Source: JBFELU01 sp041572755
GTDB lineage: Bacteria > Actinomycetota > Acidimicrobiia > Spongiisociales > UBA11373
Direction: 5' to 3'
DNA: 64,000 nucleotides
Assembly: GCA_041572755.1 (NCBI GenBank)
Contig: JBFFRY010000013.1
Coordinates: 1 to 64,000, forward strand
The position numbers and the translations under genes are program-made. Positions 40,005-48,361 of the stretch are shown here, one piece after another. The notes beneath the pieces were generated by a model, which was given only the letters and a program-made list of their open reading frames with translations, was not told where the DNA came from and did not search any database. Within the stretch, counting starts at the first letter, position 1, and the number at the start of each line of letters is the position of its first letter.

Positions 40005-41552
40005 ATGTTCGAGTCCTTCCGTCCCGAGCCCTACTCCGACTTCACCGAGCCGTCGGCGCGGAGCGCGTTCATCGACGCGCTGGATTCCGTCGCCGAGACC
40101 CTGGGCCGGCATCACACCCTGATAGTCGGGGAAGACAGGATCGACATGCCGGCGCGAATCGAGAGCGTCGATCCCGCCAGACCCGACCATTCGATCGGCA
40201 CCGTGGCGGCCGCCGGACCGGAAGAAGCAACACGGGCCGTGGAGATCGCCTGGGATGCGTTCGGGTCGTGGTCGGCCCTCGACGCCGAGGAGCGCGCCCG
40301 CTTCGGGATGAAGCTGGCGGCGCTCATGCGGCGCGACAAGTACGAACTCGCGGCGCTCCAGTGCTACGAAGCCGGCAAGAACTGGGCCGAGGCCGAGGCC
40401 GATGTCTGTGAGGCGCTCGACTTCTGCGACTACTACGCCCGGGTCGCCATCCACCTCGCCGGAGGAGTCCCCGTCGTTCCCTATCCGGGCGAGGAGAACG
40501 AGTCCCACCTGATCCCGATCGGTGCCGGTGTCGTGATCCCGCCCTGGAACTTCCCCCTGGCGATCCTGGCCGGGATGACGATCGGCCCGGTGATGGCCGG
40601 CAACACGGTCGTGCTGAAGCCGGCGTCGAACACGCCCGTCATCGGTGCATGGTTCATGGATCTCGTCGCCGAAGCAGGCTTCCCGCCCGGCGTCATCAAC
40701 TTCCTCCCGGGCGCCGGGTCGGAAGTCGGCGATGCCCTCGTGGATCACCCCAGGACCCGTTTCGTCAACTTCACCGGGTCCAAGGAAGTCGGGCTGCGGA
40801 TCGCCGAGCGGTCCGCCAGGGTGCACGCCGGGCAGCAGTGGCTCAAGCGGGCCTTCATGGAAATGGGAGGCAAGGACGCGCTCATCGTCGACGAGACCGC
40901 CGACCACGACGCCGCCGTGGTCGACCTCGTGAGGTCGGCCTTCGGGTTCCAGGGGCAGAAGTGCTCGGCGGCGTCGCGGCTCATCCTGATCGATGACATT
41001 CATGACGAGTTCCTCGATCGGGTGGTGGCCGCCACGGCGGCCCTCGAGGTGGGACCTCCCGTCGAGAACCACCAGATGGGCCCGGTCATCTCGGCCGCTC
41101 AGCACGCCTCGATCTCGGCGGAGATCGAGACGGGCCGGTCCGAGGCCGATCTGGTGCACGGCGGCGGGGCGATCGATCGGGACGGCGGCTACTACCTCGA
41201 GCCGACCATTTTCGCCGGGGTGGATCCGGGCGCCAGGCTGGCGCAGCACGAGATCTTCGGGCCCGTGTTGTCGGTGTTGCGCGCTCGTGACTTCGATCAC
41301 GCGCTCGAGATCGCCAACGGCACCGAGTTCGGGCTGACCGGGGGCCTCCACTCGCGGGATCGGGGTCGGATCGAGCGGGCCCGACGTGAGTTCCACGTCG
41401 GGAACCTCTACATCAACCGGAAGATCACCGGTGCCCTGGTCGGCGTGCAACCCTTCGGCGGATTCAACATGTCGGGTTCCAACGCCAAGGCGGGGGGCCC
41501 CGACTACCTGCGGTTGTTCATGGAGATGAAGACGGTCGCCGAGCGGATCTGA
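40005..41552 (+). CDS. pruA: L-glutamate gamma-semialdehyde dehydrogenase
   Basis: The enzyme oxidises glutamate semialdehyde (pyrroline-5-carboxylate) to glutamate with NAD+ in proline or arginine breakdown. At 515 residues it matches the RocA/PruA monofunctional group. PPWNFPLAI near 181 binds the substrate and cofactor, and NFTGSKEVGLRIAE near 258 is a Rossmann part. The catalytic glutamate is in FMEMGGKDALIV near 288 and the catalytic cysteine in GFQGQKCSAASR near 322. The C-terminal PFGGFNMSGSNAKAGG is the usual family signature. The ATG has GAGAGGAG upstream. No proline dehydrogenase is nearby. Confidence 0.92.
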   Translation: MFESFRPEPYSDFTEPSARSAFIDALDSVAETLGRHHTLIVGEDRIDMPARIESVDPARPDHSIGTVAAAGPEEATRAVEIAWDAFGSWSALDAEERARFGMKLAALMRRDKYELAALQCYEAGKNWAEAEADVCEALDFCDYYARVAIHLAGGVPVVPYPGEENESHLIPIGAGVVIPPWNFPLAILAGMTIGPVMAGNTVVLKPASNTPVIGAWFMDLVAEAGFPPGVINFLPGAGSEVGDALVDHPRTRFVNFTGSKEVGLRIAERSARVHAGQQWLKRAFMEMGGKDALIVDETADHDAAVVDLVRSAFGFQGQKCSAASRLILIDDIHDEFLDRVVAATAALEVGPPVENHQMGPVISAAQHASISAEIETGRSEADLVHGGGAIDRDGGYYLEPTIFAGVDPGARLAQHEIFGPVLSVLRARDFDHALEIANGTEFGLTGGLHSRDRGRIERARREFHVGNLYINRKITGALVGVQPFGGFNMSGSNAKAGGPDYLRLFMEMKTVAERI

Positions 41553-41555
41553 TCC

Positions 41556-42563
41556 TCAGCCGCCGATGTAGGACATCTCGATCTTGGGGAGATCCCTGGT
41601 CTGCGAGGAGCGGATCTCCGAGTAGCGATCGGTGCGTGCCTCCCAGACGCCCCGGATCACCCCGGCCAACTCATCGTCGTCGGCGCCGTTGCGGACGAGA
41701 TGGCGGAGGTCGCTGCCCCCGACGGCAAACAAGCAGGTATAGAGCATCCCCTCGGCCGACAGGCGGACCCGGGTGCATCCCGAGCAGAAGGGCTGGGTGA
41801 CGGAAGCGATGACGCCGATTTCGCCCTCACCGTCCCGGTAGCGGAACCGGTTGGCCACCTCGCCGGCGTAGTTGGGCGGCACGGCCTGCAGCGGCATGGC
41901 GGCATCGATCGAGGCGACGATCTCGGCGGCAGGGACGACGTCGGCCATGCGCCACCCGTTGCTGTGCCCGACGTCCATGTATTCGATGAACCGAACGATG
42001 TGGCCCGAACCCTTGAAGTGGCGGGCGACGTCGACCACCTCGTGATCGTTGATCCCCCGTTTGACCACCACGTTGACCTTCACGGGGCCCAGTCCGGCCG
42101 CCGCCGCGGCCTCGATGCCGTCGAGGACCCGGGCCACCGGGAACCCGACATCGTTCATGGCCTGGAACGTGGAATCGTCGAGGGAGTCGAGGCTGACCGT
42201 GACGCGATGCAATCCGGCCTCGGCGAGGCTCGCCGCCTTGCGCTCGAGGAGCGACCCGTTGGTGGTCATGGTGAGATCGGCGATCTCGGGGATCGCCGCC
42301 AGGAGTCCCACGAGGTGTTCCACGTCCTTGCGGAGGAGCGGCTCGCCTCCGGTGAGGCGGATCTTGGTCACTCCGAGCGCGACGAATGCCCCGGCGATGC
42401 GTTCGATCTCCTCGAACGTGAGCAGCATCTCCCTGGCCAGGAACTCGTAATCGCGGCCGAACACCTCCTTGGGCATGCAGTAGGTGCAGCGGAAATTGCA
42501 CCGGTCGGTGACCGAGATGCGCAGGTCGCGAAGCGACCGATCGAGCGTGTCGGTGACGGCCAT
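41556..42563 (-). CDS. moaA: GTP 3',8-cyclase, molybdenum cofactor synthesis
   Basis: MoaA is a radical SAM enzyme that turns GTP into the first intermediate of molybdopterin, before MoaC acts. The N-terminal cluster motif is CNFRCTYC near residues 22-29. KIRLTGGEPLLR near 70 and VSLDSLD near 118 are family markers. The C-terminal second cluster has CSGCTRVRLSAEGMLYTC at about 256-273. The protein ends in Gly-Gly, which is required in MoaA. The other moa genes are not in this window. The upstream nuclease lipoprotein gene ends 28 bases before its start and may share a transcript. Confidence 0.95.
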   Translation of the reverse strand: MAVTDTLDRSLRDLRISVTDRCNFRCTYCMPKEVFGRDYEFLAREMLLTFEEIERIAGAFVALGVTKIRLTGGEPLLRKDVEHLVGLLAAIPEIADLTMTTNGSLLERKAASLAEAGLHRVTVSLDSLDDSTFQAMNDVGFPVARVLDGIEAAAAAGLGPVKVNVVVKRGINDHEVVDVARHFKGSGHIVRFIEYMDVGHSNGWRMADVVPAAEIVASIDAAMPLQAVPPNYAGEVANRFRYRDGEGEIGVIASVTQPFCSGCTRVRLSAEGMLYTCLFAVGGSDLRHLVRNGADDDELAGVIRGVWEARTDRYSEIRSSQTRDLPKIEMSYIGG

Positions 42564-42591
42564 GAGCGGTGAGGTTACCGGTGGGGCGGAG

Positions 42592-43464
42592 TCATGGGTA
42601 CCGGTGACGCAGCACGACGTTGCCGCGCCGGTCGAGCAGCAGCACGAGGTCGCCGTCGTTCGACCACACCGGGTCGCCGCGACACTGCCACCAGAACGAT
42701 CCCGGACCGTCGTCGCCGCAGCCCGAACGGAGCGTCACCGTGCCTCCCGGGGCCACGGTGGTTCCGGCGGGGAAGACGAAGCGATGGGACGAGGTCTCAT
42801 CGCGGATCGTCCACCCACTCAGATCGAGGGAATCGCTCCCGTCGTTGCGGAGGCGGACGTACTCGTTGCCGTAGTCGCGGCCGGGCGGGTCGGAGACGAT
42901 CTCGTCGAGCACCATGGTGGCCGGGGCCGGTGGACCGCACGCTGCGGAGCCCCACAGCCCGACGCCGGCCTCGTACGCTGCCCCCTCGGCGGCCAGAAAC
43001 GCCCCGGCCTCCGGGTGGTCCCCGGTCAGGGACAGCGCGTGCCCCTCCGCAACGAGCTCCAGGTTGACGAGGAGCCCGTTCCCGTTCCACAGGTAGGCGA
43101 GGGTGCGCCCGAAGCGGTCCTTCCCGCCGACACCGTCGATCAACACCGGCTCGACGCCGACCGCTTCGACCAGCGCCGCCGCCGCCTCGCCGTCCCAGCA
43201 CTCGCTGCGTTCCGGAGCATTGATCCCCAGCAACCGGACTTCGACCACCGCTCCATCGATGCTCGCTTCGAGGCTGTCGCCGTCGAGGACCCGTACCTCG
43301 GTGGCCGCATCACCGGTCGGAGTGCGGCCGAGGTTCCATGCCGGCGTGTCTGAAGGGGAGATGCCCTCGGGGGATCGTGTCGAGGACGGTGCGGTGGCCG
43401 ACGACCCGTCATCGCTGCACGCAGCGATGACGAATATGCCCATGGCGAGCACCAGCAGCTTCAC
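42592..43464 (-). CDS. Thermonuclease-lamin-tail lipoprotein
   Basis: This exported lipoprotein joins two domains. The signal peptide ends in IAAC near residue 15. A staphylococcal-nuclease (SNase) domain covers about 55-180, with VRVLDGDSLEA, EVRLLGINAPER and KDRFGRTLAYLW giving the metal-binding aspartates and catalytic Arg and Glu residues. A lamin-tail (LTD) domain runs from about 185 to the end, with YVRLRNDGSDSLDLSGW. Such proteins cut DNA or RNA outside the cell, and LTD domains often act as attachment modules. The GTG at 43464 follows a TAGCGT box by seven bases. Cysteines in the LTD part may be disulfide-bonded. Confidence 0.88.
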   Translation of the reverse strand: MKLLVLAMGIFVIAACSDDGSSATAPSSTRSPEGISPSDTPAWNLGRTPTGDAATEVRVLDGDSLEASIDGAVVEVRLLGINAPERSECWDGEAAAALVEAVGVEPVLIDGVGGKDRFGRTLAYLWNGNGLLVNLELVAEGHALSLTGDHPEAGAFLAAEGAAYEAGVGLWGSAACGPPAPATMVLDEIVSDPPGRDYGNEYVRLRNDGSDSLDLSGWTIRDETSSHRFVFPAGTTVAPGGTVTLRSGCGDDGPGSFWWQCRGDPVWSNDGDLVLLLDRRGNVVLRHRYP

Positions 43465-43471
43465 GGCCGGG

Positions 43472-43477
43472 ACGCTA
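43472..43477 (-). promoter_or_regulatory. -10 box TAGCGT of a leaderless start
   Basis: On the minus strand it lies seven bases before the GTG of the nuclease lipoprotein, fixing a start that begins the signal peptide. Confidence 0.5.
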
Positions 43478-43695
43478 CCGCAGGTGGGCTCGGGATCCAC
43501 CCTTTGCGGCACCCATGCGTGAGAGACCGGTGCCCCCAGGCTCCGCAGGGACCTGCTGGGAGGGAGGAACTCAGGTCGTCGAGCGGCGGGGTCTCCCGGT
43601 CGATGCTCAGCATCGTGCATCGGTGAACCCGCCGAACTCGGTTAAAGGACGGTGGAGTCCCCGCCGATGCTCCCGTGACGAGGAGGAGCACCGGG

Positions 43696-44502
43696 ATGCC
43701 GTTCGCCAGGGTCAATGGGACGATGCTCTACTACCGGGAGTCCGGTGAGGGCGAGTTGTCGATCTTCATCCATGGCTTCCCCCTGGACCACTCGATCTGG
43801 CTGGATCAGCTCAACGGGCTCGCCCACGTCCGGCGCTGTGTGGCCTTCGACCTGCGCGGCTTCGGTCGTTCGGACCCCATCGTCGAGGAGAGCCTGACGA
43901 TGGAACTCCTGGCCGATGACGTCGCGGCGCTCATCGAGGCTCTCGGCGCCACGGAAGCGGACATCGTCGGGCTTTCGATGGGCGGTTATGTGGCGCTGGC
44001 GCTCTACGAACTGCGCCCGGCGATGGTGCGCACGCTCACCCTGGTGGACACCCGAGCCTCCGCCGATTCCCCCGAATCAAGGTCCGACCGCGATCGGCTC
44101 ATCGCTCAAGTGCTCGATCAGGGCCGCACCTCCCTCGCCGCATCGATGCTCGGCTCGCTGCTCGGTCCGCGTCCCTCGGATCTCGTGCGGGCCCGGGTCC
44201 GTTCCATGATCGAGGGAACCCGCTACGAGACCATCGTGGCCGCCTTGAGCGGTATGCGAGATCGCGCCGATCGGAGCGCACTCCTCCCCCACGTGGCCGT
44301 GCCCACGATGGTGGCCGTCGGTGAGCACGACACCGTGACCCCACCGGCTCAGGTACGGGCCATGGCCGAGGCCGTGCCCGGAGCTCGAACGACCGTCGTC
44401 AAGGGGGCGGGACATCTCACTCCGATCGAGAAGCCGGACGAGTTCAACTCCGCCCTCATGGAGCTGTTCGAGGGGCGGAAGGTCGTGTGGTGGCGGGAGT
44501 GA
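43696..44502 (+). CDS. Alpha/beta hydrolase
   Basis: This cytosolic alpha/beta hydrolase has 268 residues. The oxyanion stretch is FIHGFPLDHSIW near 24, the nucleophile elbow is VGLSMGGYVAL near 95 (G-L-S-M-G-G), the acid is in GEHDTVTPP near 216, and the histidine in KGAGHLTPIEKP near 242. The triad is complete. It resembles 3-oxoadipate enol-lactonase and related esterases. The ATG at 43696 has AGGAGGAG about 10 bases upstream. It is convergent with the UMF1 transporter, with four bases between stops. Confidence 0.9.
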   Translation: MPFARVNGTMLYYRESGEGELSIFIHGFPLDHSIWLDQLNGLAHVRRCVAFDLRGFGRSDPIVEESLTMELLADDVAALIEALGATEADIVGLSMGGYVALALYELRPAMVRTLTLVDTRASADSPESRSDRDRLIAQVLDQGRTSLAASMLGSLLGPRPSDLVRARVRSMIEGTRYETIVAALSGMRDRADRSALLPHVAVPTMVAVGEHDTVTPPAQVRAMAEAVPGARTTVVKGAGHLTPIEKPDEFNSALMELFEGRKVVWWRE

Positions 44503-44506
44503 GCGG

Positions 44507-46498
44507 CTAGCTCGGCGCGCTGCCTCCGGCCGCCGCTTCGTCCTCGGCGAGTGCCACCCGACGGCCCTCCTCCACGTCCACCCTGGCCAGCAACAGGCCG
44601 CCGACCACGAAGAAGACCACCACGCCGAGAACCGCGGGCCGGCTGTTGCCGAAGAGGGCGACGGCCCCGGCAAAGATGGCCGGGCCGAGGATCGCCGAGA
44701 ACTTGGCCATGATCGAGAAGAAGCCGAAGAACTCGCCGCTCATGCTCGTCGGTGACATCGAGGCGTACAGGCTGCGGCTGAGCGCCTGACTGCCGCCCTG
44801 AACCACGGCGACCATCCAAGCCAGGAACCAGAATTCGATCACGGCGTCGAGGAAGAAACCCCAGACCGCGATCACGGCGTACACCGCCAGGGCCAGCATG
44901 ATGGTGTGCTTGGTGTCGAGCCTGCGGAGCAGCGGGTCGAGGAGCCGGGTGCCCGAGGTGACCAGCGCCAGCACGAGCGCCGCCGCTTCCACGATCAGGA
45001 GCAAGCCGAGGATGACGCCGAGGTTGCTCTCACGCACCGGTTCCAACACCTCGATCTCGGCAACGCCGATGATGCTGCCGGTGCTGTCGGCGTCTCGCTC
45101 GACGTGGTTGGTGATCACCAGGAGGTGCTCCCCGGGTGTTCCGGCGTCGACGACTTCCCGTTCTTCGAAACGCTCGGTCTCGTTGAAACCGTCGACGACC
45201 AGTGGCTCATCGTCGTCGAGCACGATCTCCCCGTCGATCTCGACGATGAACGAGCCATGGTCGGGGCCCCGGCTGTAGGTGATCTCGACCTTCTGCCCGT
45301 TGTAGCGCAGGGCCAGCCGGTCCCCGGGTCGACCGGTGAACGCATAGTCGCTCCGGGCGCCGCTGCCGAGCGCGCCTTCGGGCGCGACCGCCCAATCGCC
45401 TTCGAGATCGAAGGTCTCGATGCCGTGGCTGTCTTGACCCACGGCAGTCGCCGTGGCCTCGAAGTCGGCCCCGCGACGCCCGACGACGTCGGCGCCGAGT
45501 GTGCGCGCCCCGAGGGCACCAACCACAGGGAGGGCGACGAGATTGATGAGGACGAAACCCACGAAGAGGCGGCGGCGCCGATTGGGGTCCCCGCCGGGGA
45601 TTCGTCCGAACACCAGCGTGAACGGAATCCCGACGAACTGGACGAGGAGTAGCGCCAAGATCAACTCCTCGGTCCCGAATCCGAGCTCGGCCCCGTAGAT
45701 GGCGGCCACCCCGATGATCGTTCCGATGCCGTCGTTGTAGATGAGGAAGGCGACCAGGAACCTCAGAAGCTCCCGGTAGCGGCGGAGATGCCCGAAGGTC
45801 TCCCGGAGGCGGGCGACGCTGGCCCGGATGACCGCTCCCTCGCTGCGTGCTTCGGCGGCCGCCGCCGGCGGCTCGGGTACCCGGCGCAGCACGGGGATCG
45901 AGAAGACGGCCCACCACAAGGCCACGCTGAGGAACGACAAACGGGATCCGGGTACCTCGCCGAGCAGGAAGATCATGGCGGCATTGATCGCCAGCAGGAT
46001 CCCCCCTCCCACGTACCCGACGGCGTAGCCCAGGGCCGAGACCCGGTCCTGGTCCTCGGGTCGGGCGACGTGAGGGAGGAGAGCGTCGTAGAACACGTTG
46101 GCCGCCCCGAAGCCGATCCTTCCGAGCACGAACAGCAACGACGCCAGCATCCAATCGCCGGATCCGACCAGGACCACCAGTCCGGTGGCGACGACGCCGG
46201 CACCGATCGATACCGCCAGCAGGGGCTTCTTCCCGCGTTTCAGATCGGAGATCGTTCCCAGGAGCGGGGACAGGATCGCCACCACGAACAACGCCACGCT
46301 GAGGCCGATCGTCCAGTAGGCGGTGGCCACCGACTCGGAGGGCAGCGTCTCCCCGGCGACTCGGCTGTAGTAGATCGGGAGGACGGCGGCGAGGATGGTG
46401 GTCGCAAAGGCCGAGTTGGCCCAGTCGTACATGGTCCAAGCGCGAATCCGCCTCCGGTACTCGGCGTCGCCGACACCGCGGTGGCCCGCCAGCGCCAT
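44507..46498 (-). CDS. UMF1-type MFS transporter with large inserted beta-rich domain
   Basis: The protein has 663 residues, whereas UMF1 family members are usually 400-450. The N-terminal AWTMYDWANSAFATTILAAV and LGTISDLKRGKKPLL are UMF1 signatures. After the eighth helix or so, residues about 345-490 form an insertion with alternating strands (GDRLALRYNG, SFIVEIDGEIV, GEHLLVITNHV). This resembles a galactose-binding-like or carbohydrate-binding jelly roll. Helices resume at about 498 (VILGLLLIVEAAALVLALV). The insertion should face outside the cell if the helix count is right. A carbohydrate or glycolipid ligand is a guess. Confidence 0.85.
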   Translation of the reverse strand: MALAGHRGVGDAEYRRRIRAWTMYDWANSAFATTILAAVLPIYYSRVAGETLPSESVATAYWTIGLSVALFVVAILSPLLGTISDLKRGKKPLLAVSIGAGVVATGLVVLVGSGDWMLASLLFVLGRIGFGAANVFYDALLPHVARPEDQDRVSALGYAVGYVGGGILLAINAAMIFLLGEVPGSRLSFLSVALWWAVFSIPVLRRVPEPPAAAAEARSEGAVIRASVARLRETFGHLRRYRELLRFLVAFLIYNDGIGTIIGVAAIYGAELGFGTEELILALLLVQFVGIPFTLVFGRIPGGDPNRRRRLFVGFVLINLVALPVVGALGARTLGADVVGRRGADFEATATAVGQDSHGIETFDLEGDWAVAPEGALGSGARSDYAFTGRPGDRLALRYNGQKVEITYSRGPDHGSFIVEIDGEIVLDDDEPLVVDGFNETERFEEREVVDAGTPGEHLLVITNHVERDADSTGSIIGVAEIEVLEPVRESNLGVILGLLLIVEAAALVLALVTSGTRLLDPLLRRLDTKHTIMLALAVYAVIAVWGFFLDAVIEFWFLAWMVAVVQGGSQALSRSLYASMSPTSMSGEFFGFFSIMAKFSAILGPAIFAGAVALFGNSRPAVLGVVVFFVVGGLLLARVDVEEGRRVALAEDEAAAGGSAPS

Positions 46499-46584
46499 CG
46501 GTCTCCCTCCCCGTCGCCCGCCAGGCTAGAAGCCGGGAACCTGCCGCGCTGCGGGCGATATGCACCCATCGTGGTGAGTGAGGA

Positions 46585-47361
46585 TCACAGAAAGAGGCGG
46601 TAGCCGTCGAGGAAGCGGACTGCGGTCGCGCCGACGACTTCGAGCTCCCCGGCGTCGATCTTCCCTGCTCGACCCGAGGCGGCGACCAGGAAGGCGAGCC
46701 CGGATCCCACGATCCGGTCCTCGGTGTCGGGGGCAAACGGCTCGAGCCCGCCGCGTCCTCCGGCCACGACCAGGTCGCCTCCGGCCCCTTCGATCTCCAG
46801 TCGGATCCTCGATCCGTCGCTCAGGCCCGCCTGTTTCACGGCGCCCCAGCCCGAAAGCCGCACCGCCCGCGCCACGGTGAGGCGAGAAGCCGTCGGTTCG
46901 TCGGCGGGATCGATGCGGATGCCGAGCGCTTGTCGCAGATCGAGGAGATGCACATAGGCGTCGGCGAGGCGCATCTCGACCGCGTGGCGCGCCGGCACCA
47001 TGCCGATCGGGGAAGGAGCCGGCTCATCCCAGTCCTCCTCGTCGCGATCCTCGGCCGCCTGCAGTGAGAGCCCCGACGCCACCCGGATCTCGTCGACGAC
47101 GGCGGGATGCGGCATCGCCCGCCGGGCGGCGACCCCCTCCTCGGTGAGGCCGTGGAATCCTTGGTGGGCTTCGGGGTCGAAACCGGTGGGCGTGGGAGGT
47201 TGCTCGAGACCGTGGACGAGGCTCTCGATGTGAGCGAGGTGGGCGGCGACATCGTGAACATTCCACCCGTCGCACGGAGTCGGAGCTCCCCAGTCGGGGT
47301 CGTCATCGAGGATCGCGACGATGCCCGACCACACCTCGCGTAGCCCGACGACCAGATCCAT
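46585..47361 (-). CDS. Maleylpyruvate isomerase/mycothiol-dependent family protein
   Basis: The 258-residue protein has the MDMPI N-terminal DinB-like helical bundle. Its putative metal histidines lie in WNVHDVAAHLAHIESL near 33-48 and in ARHAVEMRLADAYVHLLDLR near 150-170. A small C-terminal sterol-carrier-like domain follows. Known members isomerise maleylpyruvate using mycothiol, or transfer mycothiol; most are unassigned. It starts with an ATG eight bases after TAGCCT, back to back with nurA. The family supports an actinobacterial origin. Confidence 0.83.
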   Translation of the reverse strand: MDLVVGLREVWSGIVAILDDDPDWGAPTPCDGWNVHDVAAHLAHIESLVHGLEQPPTPTGFDPEAHQGFHGLTEEGVAARRAMPHPAVVDEIRVASGLSLQAAEDRDEEDWDEPAPSPIGMVPARHAVEMRLADAYVHLLDLRQALGIRIDPADEPTASRLTVARAVRLSGWGAVKQAGLSDGSRIRLEIEGAGGDLVVAGGRGGLEPFAPDTEDRIVGSGLAFLVAASGRAGKIDAGELEVVGATAVRFLDGYRLFL

Positions 47362-47369
47362 GGGCTGCC

Positions 47370-47375
47370 AGGCTA
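47370..47375 (-). promoter_or_regulatory. -10 box TAGCCT of a leaderless start
   Basis: On the minus strand it is eight bases before the ATG of the MDMPI-like gene. It is one half of a 61-base divergent promoter region with nurA. Confidence 0.5.
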
Positions 47376-47408
47376 TCGAACCTTCCCGGCCCCGTCGCAC
47401 CCGCTCGC

Positions 47409-47414
47409 TACCAT
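47409..47414 (+). promoter_or_regulatory. -10 box TACCAT for the nurA-herA-sbcDC operon
   Basis: The box lies eight bases before the nurA ATG. It is the only promoter signal I see for the four-gene unit. Confidence 0.5.
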
Positions 47415-47422
47415 CGCAGCCC

Positions 47423-48361
47423 ATGGCCCGACTGCACGTGGAGGGATGGGCTCCCGAGTACGGGGCCTCCATCGAGCCGTTCGAAGACCTCGCTCCCACC
47501 GAGGGCTCGGTCGATCTCGACGTCGAAGACCGCCCCTGGGAACCGGTGGCCGCCGGCGCGGCAGACGTTGCCCGGGTGTGTTTCGTCGACGGAGTCCGGC
47601 GGGTGGACGCCCGCCTCGTGCTCGACGGAGAGGGAGCGCCGGTGCCGGGGATCGCCGGCTCCTTCGGAGTCGGCTGCGTGACCTGGGATCGGGAGGCTCG
47701 GCGCTCCGAGATCACGGAGACCGACATACGCCGGTTGGCGATCCTCGCCGGTGGCCGTTCGGTGAGGATGCCGGATACAGGGTCCGGCGTGACCTACGAG
47801 GTTCAGTCGATCGCCGACGCCGACCCGGCCTCATTGGTGCGTCGGTTCCACGGGGCGATGCGCAGGGCGGAGGCCGACCTGACCGAGCGGCTCGCCGGCG
47901 AAGGCAAGTTCGTGATCGCCGACGGACCGCTGTACGAGACGACGCCGGCCCAGAAGATCGGCTACATCAAGAGCCACCGGGTGTCGTACCTGAATCCGGA
48001 AGCCGGGTCGATCATCGGCGCACTGGAGCCGGGGCAGCGGACGCCGCTCTTCACCATCAAAGGCTACGAGCGCTACTCGTGGTACCTCCGCCTGGCGAGG
48101 GCCCCCGGCGGTCACTCGTGGAGCGGCATCGCCCGATGCGAGGCCTCGGCCTCCATGGCGGTCGGCGAGGCGGCCCTTCTGGCCGATCGGGCCGCGGCGC
48201 TGCTGCCCGTGGTGGCTTCCCAAGCCCATCGCGACCCGCGAGCCCCACAGAATCTGGTGCCCATCGCCGGCCTGGAGCGCCACCTCCGTCACCTCCTGGG
48301 CGACCCCGGACTCGTCCTCCGCCGCCTGCGGGCGGCCTTTGTCGGAGGGGTGGCGGCGTGA
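47423..48361 (+). CDS. nurA: NurA-type 5'-3' nuclease
   Basis: NurA is a manganese-dependent nuclease that works with the HerA translocase to cut back DNA ends. This 312-residue protein has the family start FVDGVRRVDARL near residue 52 and VIADGPLYETTPAQKIGYIK near 168, with the conserved aspartates, and a VSYLNPEAGSIIGAL segment near 195. The C-terminal GYERYSWYLRLARAP and SGIARCEASA strands are typical. It overlaps the herA gene by four bases. The start at 47423 follows a -10 box closely. NurA genes are common in archaea and scattered in bacteria. Confidence 0.82.
   Translation: MARLHVEGWAPEYGASIEPFEDLAPTEGSVDLDVEDRPWEPVAAGAADVARVCFVDGVRRVDARLVLDGEGAPVPGIAGSFGVGCVTWDREARRSEITETDIRRLAILAGGRSVRMPDTGSGVTYEVQSIADADPASLVRRFHGAMRRAEADLTERLAGEGKFVIADGPLYETTPAQKIGYIKSHRVSYLNPEAGSIIGALEPGQRTPLFTIKGYERYSWYLRLARAPGGHSWSGIARCEASASMAVGEAALLADRAAALLPVVASQAHRDPRAPQNLVPIAGLERHLRHLLGDPGLVLRRLRAAFVGGVAA

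Noticed and set aside
38436..41450. 1004-residue open frame on the minus strand
   Set aside because: It is antisense to the MFS transporter and pruA, has no recognisable domain and a composition rich in Gly, Asp and His typical of shadow frames in GC-rich DNA.
43601..43615. Palindrome CGATGC-TCA-GCATCG upstream of the alpha/beta hydrolase
   Set aside because: The 6-bp arms with a 3-base gap could be an operator, but a single copy without a nearby regulator gene is too weak to list.
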